From the NCBI GenBank assembly GCA_947259705.1, contig CAMYNL010000006.1, positions 1 to 64,000 of the forward strand: 64,000 nucleotides of DNA, given 5' to 3'. The translations under genes and the position numbers were made by a program. Shown in pieces: positions 52,587 to 59,910 of this stretch (positions are counted from its first letter, which is position 1; each line of letters begins with the position of its first letter). This DNA comes from an uncultured Gammaproteobacteria bacterium (GTDB lineage Bacteria; Pseudomonadota; Gammaproteobacteria; Arenicellales; JAANXG01). Under the pieces are notes generated by a model. The model saw nothing but the letters and a program-made list of their open reading frames with translations. It had not been told where the DNA came from and did no database searches.

Positions 52587-53396
52587 TCAGCCGGCGAAGA
52601 GCAGGATCTCGCCGCGGTTCAGCTCCACGCTGTCGCCACTCCAGCGCCGGTAGCGACCTCCCAGGTGGGCCTCCTCGACCGGTAGGCCGAGCTGCCGCAG
52701 TCGCAGCAGGTAGTGGCGGAGAAAGACCGGGTGGTAGCAGGCCGCATAGCTGTAGGTGGGCAGGACCTCGGCGTCGTGCAGCGATACGATGGTGCCGCGC
52801 TTCATGCCGGCGCCGGAGCGCGCCCCCAGACGGCCGAGCACGAATATCGAGCCGGCGATCATGTTGACGCCGGTGAAGTCCCCGCTGTCGGCCGCCACCG
52901 CGATCATCCCCCGACGCATGCCGTTACCCGCCTCGTTGCCGATGCGCCCGTGGACGATGATCTCGCCGCCGCGCATGCCCACCTTGCTGCCGCGGTAGGC
53001 GCTGCCGACCATGTGGCCGGCATCGCCGCGGACCACAATCCGCCCGCCGCCCATCTCCGGTCCGACCCAGTCCCCGGCATGTCCGGTCACGGTGATCTCG
53101 CCGCCGCTCATGCCGAGTCCCAGGTGGCTGCCGATATTGCCGTCAATGATGAGGTGCCCGCCGCTCATGCCGGTGGCGACGTGCTTGACCCGGCCCAGGT
53201 CGCCGATGATGCGCACGGTGAGATCCTTGCCGCCGTCCACGCTGAAAAAGTCTCCCACCGTCATGTTGCGATTGCCATGCAGCACCGGCAGCGCGGCGAT
53301 GCCTGCCTGGTCCAGGGTGGCAAGCCGGTCCGGGCTGAGGCACTCGGCTTCCAGCGGCACCTCCGGTTGGGTATGCAGGGTGAGAGTGACGCTCAT
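52587..53396 (-). CDS. fhcC: formylmethanofuran dehydrogenase/Fhc complex subunit C
   Basis: 269 residues. FwdC/FhcC folds as a beta-helix with repeated Gly-rich turns, seen here as GMSGGHLIIDGNIGSHLGLG, GMSGGEITVTGHAGDWVG, EMGGGRIVVRGDAGHMVG and so on. It is structural and resembles glutamate synthase C domains. It overlaps fhcD by 4 bases and ends the fhc operon. C-terminal part TYSYAACYHPVFLRHYLLRL is family-typical. Confidence 0.93.
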   Translation of the reverse strand: MSVTLTLHTQPEVPLEAECLSPDRLATLDQAGIAALPVLHGNRNMTVGDFFSVDGGKDLTVRIIGDLGRVKHVATGMSGGHLIIDGNIGSHLGLGMSGGEITVTGHAGDWVGPEMGGGRIVVRGDAGHMVGSAYRGSKVGMRGGEIIVHGRIGNEAGNGMRRGMIAVAADSGDFTGVNMIAGSIFVLGRLGARSGAGMKRGTIVSLHDAEVLPTYSYAACYHPVFLRHYLLRLRQLGLPVEEAHLGGRYRRWSGDSVELNRGEILLFAG

Positions 53397-54292
53397 GCCT
53401 TGCCTCCATCGAGCAGCTGGTGCAGATGGATCTGGAACTGGCCGAGGTTTCCGCCATAGTTGCCCGCCGCGATGCGGCGGATGCCGCGACGCGCTGCCGC
53501 GTGCATGCCGCGGCGCATGGCGTCGGCCACCGCGTCCTCGCTGAGACCATCGATCACGATTTCCAGTACGCAGCCCTCGTCCGCGGCGAGGGCGCTGTCA
53601 TCCACGATGCCCCGCAGCGTCGGGCAGTATTGATGGTTGGTGGACGCCATCAGGGTCTTGTACTTGGATCCTACCTTGCTGCCGCTTCGCACCACGCCAT
53701 CGGGAAACGGCATGATCACCCCCGCGGCTTCGCGCATCGCCTTCACCGCCGCCCTGGCGGCGCCCAGCGTCGTGGTCATGGTCCCGCCCAGGATCAGCAG
53801 ATTGCCGCCACCCACGCCAGGCTGCACACCGAAGCGGTCGTCCACCACGAACTCGCCGTCCATTACCGGGATGCGCCACAGTCGCTGTCCACCGAGCACC
53901 TTGCTGGCCTGGTAGGCGTCGCCGAAGTAGCGCAACTGCCCGCCCACCACCATGCTCTGCTCCCCGTCGATCCCGTTGTAACAGGCGGTGGTGGGGCAGG
54001 TCATGACACACTGGCCGATGCGCTCCACCAGGCGCTTGCCGACCCCGGCGGCATCCATGGCGAACAGCAGCACGCTGACGCCGGGCCGCCGGTCCGGCGT
54101 GTCCGCGGCCGGCAGCTCGCGCTCGATGCCGGCCTCGCACTTGCAGCCGATCACCGAGGTGGCGAATCCGGTCATACTGCGGGCCGCCGCCAGCGCCCAT
54201 TCGCGGGTCTGCGCGGTGATGATGACGCGCGTGCCCCACATCTTGAACGCCTCCGCGAAGGTATCGACGATCTCGGTGGTCTTGATGCGCAT
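53393..54292 (-). CDS. fhcD: formylmethanofuran:H4MPT formyltransferase FhcD (Ftr)
   Basis: Transfers the formyl group between methanopterin-type and methylofuran-type carriers. 299 residues, the usual Ftr length. TEIVDTFAEAFKMWGTRVII, SVIGCKCEAGIER and PTTACYNGID are signature segments; LRYFGDAYQASKVLGGQRLW follows. It lies between fhcA and fhcC, as in known fhc operons. Confidence 0.95.
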   Translation of the reverse strand: MRIKTTEIVDTFAEAFKMWGTRVIITAQTREWALAAARSMTGFATSVIGCKCEAGIERELPAADTPDRRPGVSVLLFAMDAAGVGKRLVERIGQCVMTCPTTACYNGIDGEQSMVVGGQLRYFGDAYQASKVLGGQRLWRIPVMDGEFVVDDRFGVQPGVGGGNLLILGGTMTTTLGAARAAVKAMREAAGVIMPFPDGVVRSGSKVGSKYKTLMASTNHQYCPTLRGIVDDSALAADEGCVLEIVIDGLSEDAVADAMRRGMHAAARRGIRRIAAGNYGGNLGQFQIHLHQLLDGGKA

Positions 54293-54309
54293 GGTTCGGC
54301 AGCCCCGGC

Positions 54310-55965
54310 TCAGGATTGGCGTTCGCCCAGGGTCGGAACAGTCTGGTGACGGTGCAGGTACTCATCGCCTACCGCGTAGTTGCCGAATTCGATGGAGTAG
54401 TACTTGTCGAAAAACGGCTTGATCTGCTGTTCGATGTCCTCGTCGTACGCGGGCGCCACGTGCAGCAGGCGCCCCTCGTGGTCCTGCCTGATCTCGTGGT
54501 CGTCGATGATCAGCTCACCGTCCTTCAGCACGTAACGCGGCGAGCTGAACATCTCTTCCTTGTCCTCCAGCTCGTCGTAGATGGTGATGTCGGCATCGGC
54601 GCCGCTGCCCAGATGCCCCTTATTGACCAGCCCCAACGCGCGCGCCGGGCCCGCACGGGTGATGATGGCGATCTCGTTCAGGGTGTATTCGCGTTCCAGG
54701 TCGTCCAGCAGCACGGTGTTGCGGATGGCCTTCTGGTTGACCCGGGCGATCTCCTGCTTGCGGAACTCGCGGTCCATCAGCAGCTTGATCAGCCGCGGGT
54801 AGCTCATGAAGGAACCGCCGTTGGGATGATCGGTGGAGAGCACGATGCGCCAGGGGTCCTTGGACAGCAGGAACAGCTCCAGGCCGATCGCCCACTGCAT
54901 GGCGTGGGTATAGATATGCTCCTGGTAAGAAAACGGCACGATACCGCAGCCGCTCTCGCACTCCACGTCGGAATTGACCCACTTGTTGCCGGTTATCTTG
55001 CGCAGTACGTAAGCGGCGGGCGCGTCGCCGGTCATCACGGTGGCCTTGCCGAACATGACCTGGCCCACGTCGCAAGTGATGTTCTCGTTTTCATTGATAT
55101 AGCGGGCGATTTCCGGCCCCTTGGACTTCGGGTTCTTGCCCAGTTCACCGCCGTAGCTGTGGAACTGGATGTGGGCCATGTGCAGGCGACGGCCCTCGGC
55201 GGCCTTCATGGTCTCAATCGTGGTGCGGAAATTGCCGCTGTGCCCCAGGTTGTTGCAGTGGATGTGCGGCGGGTGCGGCAGGCCCAGGTCGTTAACCGCG
55301 TGCACGAAGGCGTTGATGATCTGCCGCGGGGTGATGTCGAACTCGGGGATGTTGGCGTCGATGTCGGACACATTGGAGTTGCGACGCCCTTTCCAGGGCT
55401 CGTCGCCGCCGGGGTTCACCAACTTGGCCGCGTAGGCCTTGGTCGCGCTGATCCACCATGCCACCGCCTCGCGGAATTCTTCGTGGCGCTTCTCCTTGAG
55501 CAACTGGTTCAGGAAAATGTTGTTGCCGAGCACGATGTAGAAGCCCTTGTCGATGATGGGCGTGTCATGGAACTCCTCCAGCGTGTGGCGTGCACCCAGC
55601 GGCGGCACCGCGGCGTCCATGGCGGTGGTATAGCCGAGGGTGGCGTAGCGGTAACCGGTGGCAAAGGTGGAGGGCACCGTGCCGCCGGTGCCGGAGCGGG
55701 TGACTGCGGTGCTTGGGACCACGTCGTGGCGGTGATCCTCCGGCTGCATCTTGCGCGCCAGGTTCACCTTGGGGCCGGCGATGTGGCAGTGTATGTCCAC
55801 TCCGCCCGGCATGATCACCATGCCGTGGGCGTCGAGTTGTCTCGCCTGCGCCGGCAGCTGGTCGACGATCCTGCCGTCGCGGATGCAGAGGTCGCGAACC
55901 TCGCCGTCCACCCCGTTGGCGGGGTCGAACACCCGGCCGTTGATGATGCGCAGCGGGGATGACAT
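54310..55965 (-). CDS. fhcA: formylmethanofuran dehydrogenase/Fhc complex subunit A (amidohydrolase)
   Basis: 551 residues, metal-dependent amidohydrolase that interconverts formyl-carrier and formate. Zinc motif H59-C-H61 in GGVDIHCHIAGPK; K181 in KLVNPGG is at the place of the carboxylated bridging lysine; further ligands in PHIHCNNLGHSGN, AHIQFHSYGG and LSTDHPNGG. All active-site parts are present. It is 17 bases before fhcD and 55 after fhcB. Confidence 0.95.
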   Translation of the reverse strand: MSSPLRIINGRVFDPANGVDGEVRDLCIRDGRIVDQLPAQARQLDAHGMVIMPGGVDIHCHIAGPKVNLARKMQPEDHRHDVVPSTAVTRSGTGGTVPSTFATGYRYATLGYTTAMDAAVPPLGARHTLEEFHDTPIIDKGFYIVLGNNIFLNQLLKEKRHEEFREAVAWWISATKAYAAKLVNPGGDEPWKGRRNSNVSDIDANIPEFDITPRQIINAFVHAVNDLGLPHPPHIHCNNLGHSGNFRTTIETMKAAEGRRLHMAHIQFHSYGGELGKNPKSKGPEIARYINENENITCDVGQVMFGKATVMTGDAPAAYVLRKITGNKWVNSDVECESGCGIVPFSYQEHIYTHAMQWAIGLELFLLSKDPWRIVLSTDHPNGGSFMSYPRLIKLLMDREFRKQEIARVNQKAIRNTVLLDDLEREYTLNEIAIITRAGPARALGLVNKGHLGSGADADITIYDELEDKEEMFSSPRYVLKDGELIIDDHEIRQDHEGRLLHVAPAYDEDIEQQIKPFFDKYYSIEFGNYAVGDEYLHRHQTVPTLGERQS

Positions 55966-56020
55966 CAGCCCGGGTTCCCTGCCCGGTGTTTCATCGGCGC
56001 GCCGCCGGTCCGGGCCAGGC

Positions 56021-57355
56021 TCATGACACCTTCCGCAGCGGGACCGCCGGGCCGCCGCACAGCGCCTGCACCCGGCGCCGGATCGCGGTGAGGATCTCCT
56101 CGTCGGTGGGGTAGGGTGAGTCGAAGGCCTTGCGCAGGGTAATGGGAACGTCGTCCATGCGGTAGACCGTGCCGGCGGTGTTGATGCCGTAGGTGGCGGT
56201 GATGAAGGCGACCCGGGCCAGGTTGGTGGTCTGGGTCTGCTTGGTGTCCAGCGCGATCACCGGGATGGCGCCCAGGTGCTCGATGGCCTTGCGCGGGAAG
56301 TTGGAGGCCGGGTCGCTGGCGATGATCAGCGCCGCGTCCGCATCGCCCCGGGCCAGGGTGTCGACGGTGGTGAATTCGCCGGGATTGAAACGCGGGAACC
56401 CGCGGCTGAAATTGACCCCGAACGGGTATCCGGTCTGCCAAGACAGCACGTTGTCGGCACCGGTGACATTGCCGTGGCCGCGCACCGGCTTGGCAACGAA
56501 GTGGGTGAACTCGTTGAGGTCCGTGGTCAGTGCCAGCACCGCGCCCGAGTTGAAGTGGCGGCCGCGGGTCATGGTCAGGCCCATGCCGAAGAACAAGACC
56601 CCGTAGCGGCAGTTCTTCATCCGGTCCACCAAATCCTCCAGGGTCGCCAGCGAGACCCCTGTGACCTGCTCGATGGAAGGGTCGAGCTTGCGGCCCTTGA
56701 CCAGCGCGCGCAGCGCCCAGGCCAGCTCGAAATCGCGCCCCGGCTTGACGCTCAGGAAGATGTCTGCCACTGGCGCGCTGGGGGTCTTGCGCACGTCCAC
56801 CAGCACCACGGTGCGGTCCTTCTTGCCGTTGGGGGTGTACAACCCCTTGGTAGTCACCGCGTAACGGGTGAAGTGGCGCGGGTGGGACTCGGCCGGGTTA
56901 CCGCCCCAGTACATGATGAAGTCGGCCCGGTTCTTCACCTCGCCCAGGGTCGCGGTGCTTTCCCCCACGCCTTGGAAGGCGATGCCCGACGGCCCATGGC
57001 AGACCGAGGTCGTGGTATCGATACAGCCGTGAATCAGGTCCGCGATCGCCACTGCGTGGCGCTGCGCCTCGCAGGTGGTGTCGCTGAGGCCGTAGATGAT
57101 CGGAAACTTGGCCTCGGCCAGTATCTGCGCGGCCTCCTCGACGGCGTCCTCGACGCTGGCCTCCTTGCCGCCGATGGTGGCCTGGGGATAGTCGGGGATG
57201 CCGTGCTGGGCAAACCAGGCGCGGCCGAGCACGCAGGCGTTTTTCGCCTTGGTGATCTTTTTCTCGTCGAGGTCCACCGTGAGGTGCATGTCGTCGCAGA
57301 CGCAACCGCAGAAGGTGCAGGTAGCGTTTTCGATGATCTTGATGTTGTCGCCCAT
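56021..57355 (-). CDS. fhcB: formylmethanofuran dehydrogenase subunit B, archaeal-like (FhcB/FwdB)
   Basis: 444 residues. In archaea FwdB carries a [4Fe-4S] cluster and the molybdo/tungstopterin where CO2 is reduced to formate. Here the N-terminus has C13, C16, C18, C20 (CTFCGCVCDD) and C41, enough for a cluster, and TTTSVCHGPSG with C119 at the place of the archaeal metal-ligand Cys118. TLGEVKNRADFIMYWGGNP and HPRHFTRY are also archaeal-like. The described Methylorubrum FhcB is reported to lack the metal site, so this copy appears redox-competent. A FwdD-like gene is immediately upstream. Confidence 0.9.
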   Translation of the reverse strand: MGDNIKIIENATCTFCGCVCDDMHLTVDLDEKKITKAKNACVLGRAWFAQHGIPDYPQATIGGKEASVEDAVEEAAQILAEAKFPIIYGLSDTTCEAQRHAVAIADLIHGCIDTTTSVCHGPSGIAFQGVGESTATLGEVKNRADFIMYWGGNPAESHPRHFTRYAVTTKGLYTPNGKKDRTVVLVDVRKTPSAPVADIFLSVKPGRDFELAWALRALVKGRKLDPSIEQVTGVSLATLEDLVDRMKNCRYGVLFFGMGLTMTRGRHFNSGAVLALTTDLNEFTHFVAKPVRGHGNVTGADNVLSWQTGYPFGVNFSRGFPRFNPGEFTTVDTLARGDADAALIIASDPASNFPRKAIEHLGAIPVIALDTKQTQTTNLARVAFITATYGINTAGTVYRMDDVPITLRKAFDSPYPTDEEILTAIRRRVQALCGGPAVPLRKVS

Positions 57356-57391
57356 GGTGCCGTCTCCTGTTGCATTCGACGCGGGAGGCGC

Positions 57392-57733
57392 CTAAAGGAC
57401 CTCTACCTCGACTTCGAAGTTCTTCGAAATTGGCATTCCGCTGCCCGCGGTATCGCTCGCCATCAACTGGCTCGACGAGGGGCCGTAGGGGAGGAAGATC
57501 ATGCCCGCCGGGAGGTCTTCCGGTTTGCGGCCCTTGCACCGGACCACGCTTTCACCGGTCGTGGTCCGCAGCCGGATCCGGTCCCCGTCCTCGAGCCCCA
57601 GGCGTTTCATGTCGTCCTGGTTCAACTCGGCGGTGGAGGTCACCTCGAGGTACTCTTCGCCCAGCTTGCCCGCGTTCAGGGACGTCCCCTGTTTCTGGGA
57701 GCGGCCGGGGATGATCATCATGGTCTCGGTCAC
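57392..57733 (-). CDS. fwdD: molybdopterin dinucleotide-binding protein, FwdD-like
   Basis: 113 residues from the GTG at 57733, which follows GAGG; the frame is open to 57799. MMIIPGRSQKQG, EYLEVTSTAELNQDDMKRLG, EDGDRIRLRTTTGESVV and PAGMIFLPYGPSSSQLMAS match the beta-barrel FwdD subunit, which completes the pterin-binding site of FwdB in methanogens. It lies 36 bases before fhcB. Standard bacterial fhc operons are known as fhcABCD without it, so this supports a metal-containing complex. Confidence 0.85.
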   Translation of the reverse strand: MTETMMIIPGRSQKQGTSLNAGKLGEEYLEVTSTAELNQDDMKRLGLEDGDRIRLRTTTGESVVRCKGRKPEDLPAGMIFLPYGPSSSQLMASDTAGSGMPISKNFEVEVEVL

Positions 57734-57833
57734 CAACTTGCCTCGTGCACGGAATGGAAAACCTTGAGCAATCATGACCACGCCCGCGGCGCGCGTCAAT
57801 CGTGAACACTGATAGTCTCATAGCCCGGCATCG

Positions 57834-59213
57834 TCACAACACCGCCAGCATCTCCTCGACGCTGGTGATCTTCTCGCGCGGTTTGTCCTGGGTTGCCCCG
57901 CGGGCCACCTCTTCCGCATCAATGCGTTGCCAGTCGCGGTAGCTGATTACGCGCACGCCCTTGCGCTCCAGCAGCGGCATGATGGCCTCCGCGCCGGCCT
58001 TGCTGTCCGGGTTGTCCAGGGCCGGCAGATCGGCGAGCAAGGACGCCACGGTGGCCACGCTGTCGGCCCGGTTGGTGCCGATGATTCCGGATGGGCCGCG
58101 TTTTATCCAGCCCGCCGTGTACAGGCCGGCAACGGCAGTGTCGGCTTCCATGATGCGGCCCGCGCGGTTGGGGAACACGCCGCGCCGCGGGTCGAAAGGG
58201 ACCCCGTCAATGGCGATGCCGAAATAGCCGATGCTGCGAAACAGAATACCGCACTCCAGCGCCTCCATCTGGCCCGTGCCGCGCGCGGACTGCCGAAACG
58301 CCTCGCCCTCGAGCCGGTTCGATTCCAGGACCAGCTGCTGCAGGCGGCCGTCGCCCTCCAGGCGCACCGGGCTCTTCAGGAAACTGAACCGGCAGCGCCG
58401 GGACTTGTCGGCTGCCATTTGCGAGAAGCCGCGGAAGAGCTCCAGGTTCTTTCGCGCGTTGACGTTTTTCTTGTCTTCCAGCTCCTGCTCGCTGCTGGCA
58501 TTGAGCAGCAGTTCCTCGGGGTTCACGAAAGGGGTGCAGTCCTCCAGGTCGCCGAACTCGCGCAGTTCCTTGGGGGTGAACTTCGCCTGTACGGGGCCCC
58601 GGCGGCCGATGACGTGGATATCCCGGACCCGGCTTTCCGCCAGCACGTCCAGCGCGTGCCGGGCGATGTCGGTGTGCCGGAGTTCGTCGACGGTCTTGGC
58701 CAGCACCCGCGCCACGTCGGCGGCCACGTTGCCCTGACCGATTATCACGGCGGTTTCGTGAGACAGATCGAAGACCCGATCGCGATAGTCGGGATGACCG
58801 TTGTACCAGGCCACGAACTCGGTGGCGGTGTGGCTGCCCGGCAGATCCTCGCCGTCTACGCCCAGGCGGCGGTCGGTCTCGGCGCCGCAGGCGAACACTA
58901 CCGCATGATAAGCCCGGCGCAGGTCCGCCACGGCGATGTCACGGCCTATGTTGACGTTGCCGAAAAAGCGGAACTCCGGGGATTGGGCGATCTTTTCATA
59001 GACCTGGATCGACTGCTTGAGCTTGGGGTGGTCAGGCGCCACGCCGTAGCGCACCAGCCCGTAGGGCGCCGGCAGGCGCTCGTACATGTCGATGCGAACG
59101 ACATGTTCCGACCGTGACAGGGCCTCGGTGGTGTAAAAGCCGCTGGGGCCGCTGCCCACAACGGCCACGCACAGCGGGTTGTTGTCGCTGCCAAGGGGGT
59201 CTTTGCTGCTCAC
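57834..59213 (-). CDS. ferredoxin/adrenodoxin-type NADP reductase (FprA-like)
   Basis: 459 residues from a GTG at 59213. FAD-binding VAVVGSGPSGFYTTEALSR, a cluster typical for adrenodoxin reductases (RLPAPYGLVRYGVAPDHPK), and NADP-binding AVIIGQGNVAADVARVLAK followed by IGRRGPVQAKFTPKELRE. Transfers electrons between NADPH and ferredoxin. It is 34 bases upstream of the end of the open frame of fwdD on the same strand and downstream of the ferredoxin gene, suggesting a functional link with the Fwd-like complex. Confidence 0.92.
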   Translation of the reverse strand: MSSKDPLGSDNNPLCVAVVGSGPSGFYTTEALSRSEHVVRIDMYERLPAPYGLVRYGVAPDHPKLKQSIQVYEKIAQSPEFRFFGNVNIGRDIAVADLRRAYHAVVFACGAETDRRLGVDGEDLPGSHTATEFVAWYNGHPDYRDRVFDLSHETAVIIGQGNVAADVARVLAKTVDELRHTDIARHALDVLAESRVRDIHVIGRRGPVQAKFTPKELREFGDLEDCTPFVNPEELLLNASSEQELEDKKNVNARKNLELFRGFSQMAADKSRRCRFSFLKSPVRLEGDGRLQQLVLESNRLEGEAFRQSARGTGQMEALECGILFRSIGYFGIAIDGVPFDPRRGVFPNRAGRIMEADTAVAGLYTAGWIKRGPSGIIGTNRADSVATVASLLADLPALDNPDSKAGAEAIMPLLERKGVRVISYRDWQRIDAEEVARGATQDKPREKITSVEEMLAVL

Positions 59214-59386
59214 TGTCGTTTGGTTCTCCCGTCGCAGGGGCCGCAGTGGTGACGGGCGGGGTTCAGCCCGCGCGCTCCACCAGGCGGCCAAAGATGGTTG
59301 TTAGGGCATTGGCGGTGTCAGGGCGTCCGGGCCTCGTCGCGATATGGCCTGCCGGCCATTACTCGGAATCCCGGTGACGGTGCGGG

Positions 59387-59692
59387 TCAGAACCCGAGTT
59401 CGGTCTTGCGTTCCTCGGCACCCGGCAGGGGTTCCATCGGCTCGGTGATGACGGGTAGTTCCGGGGCGCGCTGGGCGTTGATCGCGATCCACTCCTCCTT
59501 GTCTTCCGGATAGTCGTCACCTTCGTAGATGGCCTGCACCGGGCACTCCGGAAGGCAGGCGCTGCAATCGATGCAGACCTCCGGATCGATGTACAGCATA
59601 TCGTCGTCGTAGTGAAAGCACTCTACCGGGCATACCGCGACGCAGTCGGTGAAACGGCACGCCTTGCAATTGTCGGTCACGAAAGTGGTCAT
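59387..59692 (-). CDS. fdxA: 7Fe ferredoxin FdxA
   Basis: 101 residues. Cys pattern C9-x2-C12-x4-C17-x3-C21-P and C40-x2-C43-x2-C46-x3-C50-P for one [3Fe-4S] and one [4Fe-4S] cluster, with the C-terminal extension EEWIAINAQRAPELPVITE typical of FdxA. Soluble electron carrier. Its place before the reductase and the Fhc/Fwd genes suggests that it may serve them. The gap to the reductase is 173 bases. Confidence 0.93.
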   Translation of the reverse strand: MTTFVTDNCKACRFTDCVAVCPVECFHYDDDMLYIDPEVCIDCSACLPECPVQAIYEGDDYPEDKEEWIAINAQRAPELPVITEPMEPLPGAEERKTELGF

Positions 59693-59910
59693 GGTGTCCT
59701 CCTGTCAGCCTTGATTATCGTTGTTAGACGACGCCGGCATTATTCCGCGCCGGTGTCGCCGCGTCCAGGTTCAGTCCCGCCGATCCTCGGTCCCAGTGCA
59801 CCAGCGCGCTCGCGGCCGGGGAGAACAATCCTCGGAGCGCGGAAAGGAACGGGCGGGCCGGCGTATGCCCGCCGGCTCCGCTCGCAGTGCTATGCGGAGA
59901 AGAAAACGCT

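Noticed and set aside
54316-55962. 548-codon plus-strand open frame opposite fhcA
   Set aside because: Mirror of fhcA, no recognisable domain; fhcA has complete active-site motifs.
59700-59910. Terminator after fdhA
   Set aside because: GCCGGCG/CGCCGGC forms a stem but no T-tract follows on the minus strand; not distinct enough from background GC palindromes.
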